Source: Camillea tinctor (Eukaryota > Ascomycota > Sordariomycetes > Xylariales > Xylariaceae). From it: a DNA stretch of 64,000 nucleotides. Made by a program: the position numbers and the translations under genes. The notes beneath the pieces are model-generated. The model was not told where the DNA came from and made no database searches. It saw only the letters and a program-made list of their open reading frames with translations. Positions 33,553 to 45,754 of this stretch are shown in pieces (the first letter of the stretch is position 1; each line of letters begins with the position of its first letter). The DNA lies in contig MU394065.1 of NCBI GenBank assembly GCA_022578605.1, positions 372,001 to 436,000 of the forward strand, read 5' to 3'.

Positions 33553-34501
33553 GGAGGGCGGGTTGGTTGTGGTTAGGGTTTATTGAAGAAGAGAGAGAGA
33601 GAGATGGGATGGAGAGATTGCGCGGTGGTCTCGTGGATAGAGTCCCGGGGTGATGGTGCTGCTGACGATGCGGTTGTTCGGTTGTTCGGGAACGGCGCGC
33701 GCGCGAAGTGATGGATCGTATTTAATATGTCGGTCGCTTTCAATTTCGGGGTTGTATTTTTTTTTTTTCTTTTTTTCAAAATGGAGTATCGAGTTGAGAT
33801 GGTTGTCGTCGTTATTGTTTGTAGTTGAGAATGCGGACTAGAGAGGTAAAGTAAAGTGGTAGAAGAGAGAGAGATGATGATGATGGATAAGATTACTTTG
33901 ATAGGGAATAGGCTCTGGAGTTGCAGATGTTGTCGTCAGCCTTGGCTCCTTCTGCTAGGTACCTACTTTACTTACTTAGTGCAAGCTGATACTGGATCTG
34001 TCAGGCAGTGTACTACTGTTACATAAGTACCTAGACACATAGGTCACGTCGGAGAAAAGCTCGAGCCACAATGATTTAGGTACATACCTGGGTACGGGCT
34101 AGTATCCCTGTAACATAAGTGTGGCTGAAAATTCCCCTCCTTCCATCTTCCCTGCACGGATCGCATATCTGGGGACCTTGATGCTGCACACAGTACTAAA
34201 CCCAAAAGAGAACAGACATTGACGAAGCTCTTGAGCTGCCTTGCGGGATTGCCAGAGCTACCTACTTACTTACTACTTAGTACCCATCCAGCCTTAACTT
34301 AAGCCTTGCCTTGTATTCGTTTCCCACATCTTCAAGTTCATCAACCTCTTTCTAACAACCCCACCACCACCACTTATACGACCACAATTACGACCGTAAA
34401 ATCCTCTTCTTCTCCCTGACCATCAATCGGCTTTTTTTTTACACCATCTCCTCCCTTTCAACGCCCAACTTATAACTTATCCATAACAAATCCCCCCCAC
34501 C
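33553..34501. promoter_or_regulatory. Divergent promoter region, VPS55 / PRE5
   Basis: 949 bases between start codons. It contains a GA dinucleotide run (about 33,590-33,603), TAGGTAC-type motifs near 33,957 and 34,078, and a C/T-rich leader before the PRE5 ATG. Confidence 0.5.
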
Positions 34502-35453
34502 ATGTTCCGAAACAACTACGATAACGATTCTGTCACATTGTAAGCTACTTAGCTATTCACTTACCACCCCCTTCGTTCAGCAATTCATATATGCTAACAC
34601 ACCCTTTATAGCTCGCCGCAGGGCAGAATATTTCAGGTCGAATATGCCGCCGAGGCCGTGAAGCAGGGTTCAGTAGTGGTTGGCCTGACGAGTAAGACGC
34701 ACGCAGTTCTATGCGCTATCAAGGTACGAAACATACCTATATACATATACACCTATATACACAGCAGGGGCTAAAAAGGTCATTTTATAGCGGAACGCAG
34801 AAGAGCTATCGTCGTACCAGAAGAAGCTGTTCGCCGTAGACGAGCACGTCGGCCTAGCCATCGCCGGGCTCACGTCGGACGCCCGCGTGCTCTCCAACTT
34901 CATGAAGCAGCAGTGCCTATCCGAGCGCCTAACCTACGACCGCGCCATGCCCCTCGAGTTGCTCGTGTCCCTGATCGGCGACAAAGCCCAGCTCAACACG
35001 CAGCACTACGGCAGGCGGCCGTACGGCGTGGGTCTGCTGGTCGCCGGCGTCGACGAGACGGGACCCCACCTGTTCGAGTTCCAGCCCAGCGGGCTGACCC
35101 AGGAGATGCTTGCGTGCGCCATCGGGGCCCGCTCCCAGATGGCCCGCACCTACCTGGAGAAGAACCTGGACCAGTTCGCTGCCTGCGGCCGCGACGAGCT
35201 GATCCACCACGGCCTCCGCGCCCTCAAGGAGACCCTCGTCCAGGACCGCGAGCTCACCCTCGAGAACACGAGCGTCGGCGTCGTCGGCCTCAAAGAGCTC
35301 GGCAAGAAGGCCCTCGAGCCCTTCAAGGTCCACGACGGCCCCGACGTTAAGGACTGGATCAACAGCGTCGCCGACGAGGCCGAGGCCGAGACCTCCGCTG
35401 AGGGTGGTGAAGGTGAAGGCGAAGGCGGCGAGGGCATGCAGGTTGATGAATGA
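34502..35453 (+). CDS. PRE5: 20S proteasome subunit alpha-6 (PSMA1 type)
   Basis: Exons 34502-34539, 34612-34723 and 34791-35453 give 270 residues. The N-terminus [20 protein letters not shown] and then [13 protein letters not shown] is the proteasome alpha signature, with the gate-forming N-terminal tail before it. Further family segments are [38 protein letters not shown] and [12 protein letters not shown]. The sequence is closest to PSMA1, yeast Pre5 (alpha-6). The subunit sits in the outer alpha ring of the 20S core, which gates substrate entry. The C-terminus is an acidic Glu/Gly-rich tail typical of this subunit. The first intron interrupts codon 13 (TT|C) with a GTAAGC donor; both introns have clear CTAAC or CTAAA branch sites. 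Confidence 0.95.
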
Positions 35454-36021
35454 AAGGGAGAAAAGGGGGTAAAGCTAAGGGGGCTAGGGAAGTGATACGT
35501 CTATTCATGTCTGTGGTTGGTTTGAAGAACGAGCTTTTTACGAGAAAAAAATAAATGAAACCTATATGAGGTTGCATCTATCTCTCTTCTTTTTTTTCTT
35601 CTTCCCCACCCACATACATGTGGTTTGAAAAAAGGGGGGAGGAGAGAGAAAAAGGGGCAGTGGGGGAGGGAGGAACATGCCGCCGGTAAGCGCTCATCCC
35701 CGGGGGTAAGAGGAGAAGGAAGAAGAAAAGAAAGAAATCACCCTCCAGATGTACAAATAGACAGAGGCAACTAAGAAAGACGAAAGAAGAATAAGAGTAA
35801 AAAAAAAGATTAATTACCAAAAAGATGTATAGGGAAAAGTGAAAAAAGAGGAAGGTGACATATGTTGTAAGTCGCAAGGTGAACTACGTATAAATCAACG
35901 CAAAAAGGTAAAGTAGTAGTAAGAGAGATCAAAAGTCACCACCCTCGTTGCACTACTCACTTAGTCGTGGGTAAATAAGCAATTTCTTATTTCTCTCTCG
36001 ATGTTTTTCTTAGGCATCTCT
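35454..36021. other. Intergenic between convergent genes
   Basis: 568 bases of 3' flanks of PRE5 and ELP5, with purine-rich tracts around 35,620-35,730. No gene is visible. Confidence 0.5.
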
Positions 36022-37385
36022 CTAGATCTCATCCTCCTCGTCATCGAAATCATCCTCCCGCCCCATCTCGTACAGAATGCGCCCGCCCTCGCCGGCCCCC
36101 ACATCGGTCTGCGCGTCGAAGTACGGCAGCACGACGCCCTCCCGGTCGCGGCGCTGCTTCTCCGTCAACCCGAGGCTGAACGTCGACGCGGGCTGCTGCT
36201 CGGCTTCTCCCCCTTCCCCTGCCTCCGCGTCTCCCGCGCTCGGGTCCCGGAACACGGGGTGCTCGGAGAGCAGGGATGTGGACGCGAGACCGAGTTTATG
36301 GCTAGGTTTGGGTATGCCGTTGCTGTTGCTGCTTGGGGTCGATGAGGGGGAGGGCGTAAGCACGAACCTCTCCACCACGCTCCGCCCGCTGCGCCGCCGC
36401 AGCTCCATCTCCAGCACCACCCCGTCCTCTTCGCCGTAGCCCTTCCTCAGCCCGATCAGCACGCCCTCCCGCCCCTCGCCGAGCCCCCACTCGGGCTCGG
36501 GCCGGCTGAGGTTGCGCGCGCGCCGCCGGGCGCAGGCCTGCGGCAGGCTGCTGACGCGGAGCACGGCGGTGGCGAGGTGGGAGAGCAGGGCGAGGGGAGG
36601 GGGCGCGTACTGCGGGGGGGAGGGAAGGGGTACGTCGGCGTGGTACACGGCCACGAGGGAGGTGGTGGGGGAGGGGATGAGGGAGGAGAGGAGGAGGGGG
36701 AGGAGGGAGGGCGCGCGAGCGCAGAGGGGGTTGAGGACGTCGAGGATGAGGAGGGTTTCTGAGGGAAAGGCGGGGGAGGAGGTTATTAGAATATATATTA
36801 AGGGGGTAAGGGGAAAGGGGGGAGGGGGGGAACTTACTGGGTGCCCCTGAGGAAGAGGAAGATGGGGAGGGGTAGTGGGAGGTGATCTCGGCGCGGAGGG
36901 CCTCGGGGGTCTTGCCCCAAGCTTTGATGAATATGTCGGCTTCGGCGGGCTTCCGGAGCGTGGCGAACGAGACGAAGATTACTCTGCTCTTGGATATCTA
37001 TGACATATATATACATTAAAAACAAGAAAGAGGGATGTGTTGATTGGTATGCTTGATGAGAATAGATAGATATACATATGAGGTATGTCATTATCATAAC
37101 AAATGTTAAATAGATCAATAAATGGGACAGTGAAAAAAAGGGAAAAAAAAGGGGGGTAGGGTAGAGGACTGAAAAAAATGTCCCGAACTGGGGAGGAGAC
37201 AAGCAGCTGAGCTATCAACCAACCTTGGCTCGGGTCATAAACTCGCGGACCACAGGCTTCGCACTCTGCTCCAGAGTGTCGAGGATCAGGGTCAGAGGGC
37301 TGGCGCCGTCGCGCAGGTTAAGCAGCTTCTGCAGCAGCAGGAGCGCATGCGATCGCGCATGTTGCGACTGCGCCGATGGCGGCAT
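36022..37385 (-). CDS. ELP5: Elongator complex subunit 5
   Basis: Exons 37385-37224, 36988-36838 and 36758-36022 give 349 residues. Exon 1 has SHALLLLQKLLNLRDGASPL and LTLILDTLEQSAKPVVREF; exon 2 has RVIFVSFATLRKP and FIKAWGK; exon 3 has TLLILDVLNPL, then LEMELRRRSGRSVVERFVL. The end, SLGLTEKQRRDREGVVLPYF followed by GGRILYEMGREDDFDDEEDEI-type acidic residues, is the Elp5 hallmark. Elp4-Elp5-Elp6 form the RecA-like hexameric ring of Elongator, which installs the cm5 group on wobble uridine of cytosolic tRNAs. The first intron (235 nt) has a rare GTTGGT donor. The middle of exon 3 is rich in Pro, Ser and Glu and is probably disordered. Confidence 0.92.
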
Positions 37386-38510
37386 ATTTTCTTGGTCTTT
37401 TTTTTGGTGATGCCTTCTTAGTAGTTAGTCACTAGTATACTATTTCAAATGATGGGCACCACATAAGCCGGCTTACCTGAAAAAGTGAGCAACTTGTTTG
37501 TTTGCTTTTTTTTTGAGATAACTTGAATTTATAGGAAAATATCAATCTTTGTTTTTCTTTTCCTTTTTTCTCAATAAGGTGTATCGATCCTTGGCCGTTA
37601 CTGATGTCCTGAGGTGGAATCGATATGAGAGCTGCGGACTAGTTAGAGGTTTAGAAGAGATATAATTGAAAATCTGACCCGCACTTTTTAGTGATAATAG
37701 TTAGGTATGGCATGTGCTACTATGAAGTAACCTATGTAGTAACCTACAGGTCAGCCTAGCGCCAATGCCGCCCGGTTTTTCACTATGTACACTGAGGTAA
37801 TTCAGGCTCAGTTCAGTCGATCATCGGTCACGTGCCTTGAACAACTCTTAAGCAGTATAACTTACAAGACCTCTTAAATAGTACCTTAGACATCTAACGG
37901 GCTGTATGTTCACATAGGGAAAACGCAGTGCTTATTTATTTTTATTTATTTATGTAAGTAAATTATTGTAAGTAAACACTTCCCTTGAATTATAATCAGC
38001 GTTTACATGTGCATACATAGCAAATCGCATGCCTATGTAGTGAGTTGTGAACTACTTTGAGTTCTCCTCGAAGTTGCGGTAAATTTACATAATAATAACA
38101 TGTACTATATGTTATAAATCAAAAACCCTCAAACCGAGTAGATAGAAACCTAGATTTTGTAACCGAATTGTACGAAATGACCTAAGAAAAAAGCCAAAAG
38201 GGGGTATTCCATTTGTACGTAACATGTCCCGAGTCCGCAAATCCCTGTGTGCCCTATCCAGTCCACCGAAAGATAAAGAGACTACCACCAGAGTGTACCT
38301 AGGACCTTGATACCAGTTGTCGCAAACCCCTTGCCAAGAAATTAACGCCTGTCCTTAAACTCCTTCAGAGCCTCGAGTACCGTAGGTGAGGAAATTCAAC
38401 CGTGAGCCTCCCCGTTTATATCTTACACTTCTACCACCAACCATTTTTCTCTTCCTCCTAATAACCTTATTTAGCGACGCAGTACCCTTTCTCAAAAGAT
38501 CAGATAGATA
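37386..38510. other. Intergenic, no gene seen
   Basis: 5' flank of ELP5 and 3' flank of EIS1. A TTTA/TAAG repeat-like patch lies near 37,933-37,977. No gene is visible. Confidence 0.5.
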
Positions 38511-40596
38511 CTAGATGATCTCGCGAAACCTTGAGTCTCTAGGGCGACTGCGGCCCTGACTCGTTATAGTCGATGGAGTAAACGTCCTGGTCTGCCTCGG
38601 GGGCGTGAGAGGAGTCCCTAGCTGACGGTCCCTCGCCTCGTCACGGAAATATTCATCCTCGCTCTCACTGCTTAGGGGTGAGACGGGCTCTCTCGGGTGG
38701 CTCAGAGTCTGATCATCCGAGATTGCACGACGTACCACGTTAGTCTGGATTCTCCCCGCCATGGCAACCGACTGCATGCTACGATCGTCAAGACTTGTCG
38801 AACGACTGTTTCCTAGCATGCCTGCTAAGGCTGCGCCGCCAATGAAACTCTTTCTAGGTAACTTCTCCTTGAACCTATCATCGCCCGGAGATTTTGTCCC
38901 CCTTGAGAATCGTCTCTTGAACCAGGTTTTGACCCTGTCCGTTGGGGATCGCTCATTAGGCGATCTTGGCCAACTCTCTTGGGGATCACTGCCTGTCTCC
39001 TTCAACGAAACAGTGTGGATTCGTGGGGAGGGTATACGAACAGGTTGTCCGCTGCTGTTCATGGTAACCGTCCTTAGAGGCTCATCGGGATCTTGTCGGT
39101 TTTCCTGGTGGCGATTGATAATCAACCTCTGCTTTTCAATCCGAGCAAGCCGTTTCTGCTCTGCCTTGGCTGCCTTTTCTTCCTCCTTCTTCGTCCTAGC
39201 CTCTTGCTTCTCCTCAGCCTTCCTCTCCTTTTGCTCTTGTTTGTCTTGGTCTACGTCTAAAGTTAGCACGATGTCATAATAGAAAGAAGAATCTCTAACC
39301 TCTCAGTTTTTTGGTGATATCTTGAATCTCTCTTTGGCGGGCCTTCTCGATATCCTCTGCCTCTTTTCTTTTCTCCATTTCCAATCGTAATTCAGTTTGC
39401 CTCGCGTGCTCCTTTTCCGCCTTTTCGTTAATTTCGTCCAGAACTGGTCGCACCCTTCGTTCAGCAATCGCATTGATCTCGTCTTGGTCCATATATTTTC
39501 CAGCACCAATATCGATCATCCCAGGCCTCTGGCTTTCATCACCAACGGCTCTGGACTGTGCCGCTGCATGCGCTTTGAGTTCCCATTGGGTCAAGGTAGA
39601 AGGTGGTATCATGCCCGTCTCAGCCGTTATTTTCTCATCCATTCCCTTAAGCCTTTCATGAACATTTCTTTGGGCCGCTGCCAGTAGTGCCGCCTGGTCT
39701 TGTTGCCGTTTTATCTCGTCGACTTCGGACAGCTTGCTGGAAAATAGAGACATCTGCTGTCTGATTTGTTGTGATCGCTTGCGGTCTTCGATAACAGCGC
39801 CGTCGCTGGATGACCTCTTTCGTAGTTTACTCCTTACTGAAAACCGGTGCATAGGTAGTATACTGGTTCCATAATAATCAAGATAATCTCGATTGCTAGA
39901 ATTCTCTTGTTGCATCTTGGCAAGACGAGCCTGAGCCTGTCTATAGGCTGCATCCTGCAAGGTAGTAATCTGCTGAGGCTGGCCATCGTCGCTAATGCTA
40001 CTAGAGATATCCAGCTCGTTTCTTGATGAAGCAGCACCTGCATGCACCTTCTTGGCCTCAATCATACGCTGTTGTTGATTGTACATTTTCTTGGCCATGG
40101 CGACAGCGGAAGCATGAAGTACATCAGCCCTCTTTTGTTCGTCAACTTCGCTCTTGACCGGAGGTCGATATGTGAACATCTGCCTGGGCATAGCAGTATA
40201 TGGGGTAGCGCCGCCGCCGCCGCCGTCACTCAGTACGGGGGAGCGCGACGGCCCATGTGCTTTCGTTGCAGCATTTAATGCATTGGCGGCAGCATTTGCC
40301 TCGTCTGGATATGATTCCTTCGGAATCGGGTTTGATTTGGCCCTCTGGCGATTTGCGACAGCACCCTGGGCAGCAAGGACAGACTTCTGCCGCTCTATAG
40401 TGTCTGCGCCAACGCCCCGGGGAGTGGTGCGATCTGATTTAAAAGCGAGGTTTGCGGCAGAGAAGCCATAATCAGTTGTCGGGGTTTTGCAGACAGCAGT
40501 ACTCTTCGCGGCTTGTGAGGCGAGTAAAGCCGCCTTTGCACCGTAACTGCTAACGATGAGGGGCCGAGACGAGGCCAATCTGTAGTCGTTCGCCAT
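38511..40596 (-). CDS. EIS1: Eisosome protein 1 family
   Basis: Exons 40596-39300 and 39256-38511 join in phase 1 across a 43-nt intron (GTTAGA donor, CTAAC only about 8 nt before the acceptor) to give 680 residues. Family-like segments are YGFSAANLAFKSDRTTP, the ESYPDEANAAANALNAATKAH stretch (residues ~100-120), MFTYRPPVKSEVDEQKRADV, HASAVAMAKKMYNQQQRMIE and IDIGAGKYMDQDEINAIAE. A long charged coiled coil (QEQKERKAEEKQEARTKKEE) spans the splice, and the C-terminus is Ser/Arg/Pro-rich. Eis1 is a peripheral component of eisosomes, the BAR-domain furrows of the fungal plasma membrane. The frame stays open for over 300 nt upstream of 40596 without another ATG, so 40596 is the first usable start. 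A probable leader intron (40718-40896) precedes it. Confidence 0.85.
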
Positions 40597-40717
40597 AATA
40601 GCTAGGGCTGATTTCAATGCCCAAGATGACTTGTCCGGCGCTGCCGGGCACTGGGGATTTATCGTTGGCGCAACGCGATCCAATTGTCGTATGCGAATCC
40701 TTTTGCTGGGATGTGCA

Positions 40718-40896
40718 CTGGAAAAAAAGAATTGGGGGAAATATTGAAGTTCGAACTGTGAGAGTGTCCCTCGAGGAACTGATAGAATGTCAGCGACAGC
40801 ATTGCGAAAATAAAGAGTTGGGAAAAGGCAGAGGTTTGCGATTTGCGACTTGCGACTCGCGACATGCGATTTGTGGCACAGAGTCAGTCGGCTTAC
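40718..40896 (-). other. Probable 5'-leader intron of EIS1
   Basis: Donor CAG|GTAAGC at 40896 and a T-rich acceptor TTTTTTTCCAG ending at 40718. Splicing leaves 40596 as the first ATG of the second exon. The assignment rests on splice signals only. Confidence 0.5.
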
Positions 40897-40930
40897 CTGT
40901 AGACTTAAAATCGAGTGTCGTCACTTGGGG

Positions 40931-40993
40931 TCAGACGGAGCCTCTCATTGGTTGCCGGGCTGATGGGTCGAGAGACTATACAAAGATCGGCAT
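40931..40993 (-). promoter_or_regulatory. Two minimal upstream ORFs in the presumed EIS1 leader
   Basis: ATG CCG ATC TTT GTA TAG at 40993-40976 and ATG AGA GGC TCC GTC TGA at 40948-40931 each encode five residues. They would lie in the mRNA leader if transcription starts upstream of about 41,000. Confidence 0.35.
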
Positions 40994-43920
40994 AGACAAT
41001 AATGACAAGGAGGATGGCGGAGTTATTGCTAACGATGCAGGGTAAAAGTGATCGGCGCGAAACTTCAGATCAAATTTATAGAATAAAATAAAAAATAATA
41101 TGGAGAGGGTCCAGTGTAGTTTTATAGGTGCTCGCAAGTTGACATCAATAGTAAGTAGGTAGATAGGCAAAAGTCCTAGGCTAGGCTATGTAGCAACTAG
41201 GTAGGCTCGGTATTCGATGAATCAAGTAAGACGGGATGAAATACTATTTGTATCGAATTGAATGAATTAGGTAGTTGGGAAGAATTTGGTAACAAGATCG
41301 ATCTGCACCTTAAGAAAGACGGAAAGGAAAATGATTTGAGAAAACAAAGGGATTTCCTGTCGCATATATAGGAAGAGAAAGCTTAGGTAGGTACTGTGTA
41401 GGTTTACATGGACGTCTAGTGACTTGATGAGAAGGAACTATTGCAATATGCAATGCTTGTATCTACACTCTATCTGTCTGTGTCCAGCATGCTGCTTCCT
41501 TCCCGTGTATCTATCATCTACCCGATTACGTCATTGTTCTCCCGCGTGATAAGGTGCCTGCCCGTACACATTGGAAATGTCCCCAAGAACTCGAAACTAA
41601 GGTACTTAGCTACATACCTTATCCGCCTGCACTTGCTAACTTAGAATCATCCCCCTTCAAGCCCCCTAGACAAAAACCATTAGACTAAAGTAAATAGACT
41701 TTGGCACTAAGGCAGCGCTTTGATCGGTGTTAACCGAAAAGTGTATCAATGGTAATGGCAAGCATCACCTAGCTAGACCTAAGTACCTGCTTCACAAATG
41801 CTTGCGAATATAGTCGGAAGCTACTATAGCTCGTGCCATGTCGATCAAAGTCTCAAAAAAAGGAAAAAGTGGGAAGTACATATGCGAGATGCGGGGGATG
41901 AAAATGGTTCCTGCAATTGGTACTCTGCCAGTGTTAACGGTAACTGCCACTGCCACTGCCACTCTACGCTAAGTTAGTACATGCATTACCATTCTCGGAT
42001 CGAAAATCAACCAATCCCTGTCCTCTTATACACCATCTTGACCATCTACAACCCAACCATTGCTGGATTCTGGATTCTATTTTCTGATATTCCAACTTCG
42101 GATATCCCATCACCTGCAAGTATCAAGATTCTCTCCGGTGAATACTACTGCTACTGCATACCAAAGTAAGCCACCGCCAACTTTCTATCCCAGAACTAGT
42201 CACGTGGTCTAATCCCAATCCCAAGATCTAGATACAATACACCCATCCATGGACCTAACTACCTACATAAGCGCTCGCCTAAGTATTGTAGGCAGTTTGA
42301 AGTCGCGAATACACCCTCTCCTTCCAGACACGATGTCACTTCACGTCGAACCTAGGCTTGTACCTTGTGACTTCGATTGTAGGATTTATGACTCGTTTCT
42401 CCGATCTATCCAATAGTGTCTCCCCAAATATCGTACCACTCCCTTCCCATCTTACCCGCCAAGATGGGATAACTATACCGTCCGTCCAAGTCTTCCAAGT
42501 CTTTTTTTATCACCATACTCGCGATCCATCTCACATCGAAGATCTCAGTGTTAGTCGGGACCACTGGGGCGACGATGTTACGAGACAGTGCAACCCAATT
42601 CAGAGACGTCTCATGTAGCGGAGATACTCGCCCCTCCTGCTGGCTCTAGTTCTATCTGCGCCGCTCCCGGGGGCGCCAGGAAGAGTCATATGGTGCCTGG
42701 AAGGAAGCTCGTGTTGCATCAGGTCACAGAAGCATGTCAAAGTGTTACGGCGCAATGACCTATTCAAAATGTCGAAATCCGGGAATTTAACGAGCTAAAA
42801 AGCTTGTGCATGCGCCATGCTACCCTCCCGTCACGGCAGCCAGAGTATCCACTAGCGCGTGCGGATGGTAACTGCCGAAGAGCCTCGAGGAGCCTGAAAG
42901 GCATGCTAAAACAAATCTGGGTATCTCAAACTCCTGACTATAGAAGCGTTGCGCTCGGCCCTAGAGGAATGGGATGTTGGGAACAATGACTATAAGCTGA
43001 GGTCGTATAGGAGGAAGAGGTGACATCACGCCAGTGCCCGAGTGTCAGGATTACGTCGATATAATGAAATATCGACGATGAAGCTGGAGAAATTCTGGCT
43101 TCAGTGTGGTAAATCCTTATCGAGATGGTGTGATATGTCGTACAAGTTGACGTAAAGATGGGAATTACGTGCTGGGTATACTTGGTATAGCGACCCAAAG
43201 TGAGCTTTTGAAAGGAACACTGAAATTAAAGTAGCCTTTATACGATAGACAAGAAGCTATACTATAGAATCAAGAATTGGTGAAAGAAAAAAGTTGATGT
43301 CTCTTGATAGCTTGCTATAATAAAGTATACCTGCCAAGAACTCAGCTTGTTTAGACTATGAAGATATTGGAACAATCACCTGTTTTTTGTATTATATTAT
43401 GGGGTCTTTGTATAAATTTCTATTTACTCGTTCATAATATTGTGCTAAAAGCTGACTGCCTGAGTAGATAGTGTTGAGATGTTACATGCAACTTGTAAGT
43501 GAAGTGGATTTAGTATACATTTCAAAGAACGTTATACTAAATCGATAGCAGAGGGGCGGTCCACATCTTACTAGTTAACAATTTTCTCTTCCAGTCCCAA
43601 GCAACTAGTGGGTGAGAAAACAAGTTTTGTATATTCTCTACTGCAGAGACAAGATGAGCTGGGAAATGAAATTACCAACAAAATAAGCTGAATGCATGTG
43701 TAACCCAAAAATCAAAAATCATCTGAATTTTTTTTTCCCTTGAGTCAGGGGGTTGTTCGTTCTAATACTCCAATATTCATTCGCTATACCCACACACACC
43801 GGTCTTTCCCGCCCATTCGCTCACGCACCCACTATACGAACCTCCATTAGCCTCTCCTCCCCCCCGCCCTCGTCTCAGAAATATCTATCCGATTACCCTC
43901 AGTGACGTAGATATAATCAA
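40994..43920. other. 2.9-kb intergenic region, no gene seen
   Basis: DNA between the EIS1 leader and the phosphatase gene. It holds a TGCCAC tandem repeat (about 41,944-41,963), an 11-bp perfect inverted repeat (43,507-43,543) and TAGGTA motifs. No reading frame is convincing. Confidence 0.5.
43507..43543. repeat. 11-bp perfect inverted repeat with 15-nt loop
   Basis: GATTTAGTATA at 43507-43517 and TATACTAAATC at 43533-43543 can form a hairpin or a dyad binding site. It lies about 380 bases upstream of the phosphatase start codon. Confidence 0.75.
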
Positions 43921-45402
43921 ATGGCAGTCGTATTTGACAACATTCCGAATTTCCGCGACGTTGGGAAGACAGTGAACGACTATCTTGGGCGCAAGTAACT
44001 AACCCCCTCCCCCTCCCTTTCCTCCCTCCTTTGTCGCCTTATCGCAAGTTTCGAGAGAGGATACCGCCAAGGTGGGACAGTTCAAAAAAAAAAAAGAACA
44101 TAGAGGAGATAAAATAAAATAAAATAAGCGGCTGCTGATTCGTAATTCTGTGGGGAGCAAAGAGTTCTCCGTGAAGGGGTGTTGTACCGCTCTGCTCGGC
44201 CTGGTGAGTAGTAACGCAACTAACATGCCTCCGTAACCTGCATACGTTTCTCACACAACCCCCAAACCTCTTCTTCTCTCTATAAACGCTTTATCATGAA
44301 AAAAGTATGACAAGTAGTAATATTCATTAAACTAAAAGACGATGCAACGCCCGATGACCGTTACAGACTTGCGTCTGAGCTGGGGATCAGGACGATAGTC
44401 GACTTGCGCACCAAGACGGAGCATCTCAAGCAAGCAGAGAGGCGAAAGCAGAAGCAACGAGAAGCGGGAGAGCTACCGCAGCAGGGTGATGATGTAAAGA
44501 TCCCAGGCATACAGTACCGCGAGGTCAAGGTGACAGGGCGGCGATTCGAGTTGTTTCTCCTCAGCCAGTTGTCATGGTGGAATTTCTTGTACGTCTCTCT
44601 CCCCTCTCTCCCACTTTCCTCCCTGCTGCTACCTTATACACAAGCTCCTCTCACTTCTACTCTCGCTCCCTTTCTCGCTTTTTTTTCCTTTACTTTTGTC
44701 TTACGTTTCCTACTATACCTTCCTTCCTAGCCACACCCACTAACTTCTCCCCCCCTTCTCTCTAACCCCCCTCCCCTCCCACCACACAGTAAATTCCTAT
44801 TCCTCTTCCTCCTCGGCTGCCGCACGCCCGCCATCCGGATAATCACACAGGAAGTCATGCTACCGCGCGGGCTCATCGGCCTCGGCACCCTCACTCTGGA
44901 CCAGTCCAAGTCCGAAATAGCAGAGGTTTGTTCTCCCTTCCCCTACCCCCCCTATCCCCTATCCCCCATCCCCCGTCCCTCAAACCACCCAACTAACCCT
45001 TTCCCTCAGATCCTCCAGACCCTCCTAGCCCCCTCCTCCACCCCCCTCCTCATCCACTGCACCCAAGGCAAAGACCGTACGGGCCTACTCATCGCTCTAA
45101 TCCTCATGTCGCTCTCCTCGCCCTCTTCCCCCAAAATCCCTTCCACCACCACCCCATTAATCCCCCTTCCCGCCATCGAGTACGACTACCTCCTAACCCG
45201 GCTCTCGCTCCCTCTCATCTCCGCCTCCGCCGAGATCCTCGAGATCGGGCTGACGCCGGACTGGGGCGCGTGCCCGGGGGACTTCGTGCGCGCCGTGGAG
45301 GCGCACCTGGATAACGCGTACGGGGGCGTGGTGCCGTATCTCGAGGGCATCGGGATCGGGGTTGAGGAGCGGAGGAGGTTGGTGGAGGTGTTGGGTGCGT
45401 GA
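43921..45402 (+). CDS. Tyrosine/serine protein phosphatase (Y_phosphatase3 type)
   Basis: Five exons (43921-43994, 44163-44203, 44339-44588, 44790-44925, 45010-45402) give 297 residues. The N-terminus FDNIPNFRDVGKTVNDYLGR and then REGVLYRSARPDDATPDD is the entry motif of this family. IRTIVDLRTKTEHL follows, and the catalytic loop HCTQGKDRTG (CX5R, near residue 185) contains the nucleophilic Cys and phosphate-binding Arg. The C-terminus, with LDNAYGGVVPYLEGIGI, is also typical. The substrate is unknown; related fungal proteins act on phosphotyrosine or phosphoinositides. The fourth intron (84 nt, GTTTGT donor) is a stop-free multiple of three. The start follows directly from the FRDVG motif. 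Confidence 0.88.
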
Positions 45403-45754
45403 GAAGCAGAAAAAGAAAAGGCTCAGGAAGAAAAAAAAAATCGAAAATAGTACGTGAATATATAGATGTAACCTAGAGATATATATTGGGATTAGGATTT
45501 GAGGATTGGATAGGGGCAAATAGATTATACAAGAAGAGTAAAAGGGGGGAAAGAAATACGGTATAAGGGGATGGCGTGCGTTTTTCTTAGTGAGTACCTA
45601 ATTGACGGATGAAAAACACGAAGACAATCCGCTTTCCCCCCCTTAAAGCATGTCTCGTTCTTACAATAATCGAGATCTTAAAGCACAATATAGTATTTTA
45701 ATAAAATTTCACAAGATGGATATCAAGAGCAGTAGTGTGTTCAACCAAGCAAGT
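45403..45754. other. Intergenic between convergent genes
   Basis: 352 bases of 3' flanks of the phosphatase and TRM140. Nothing is recognised. Confidence 0.5.
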
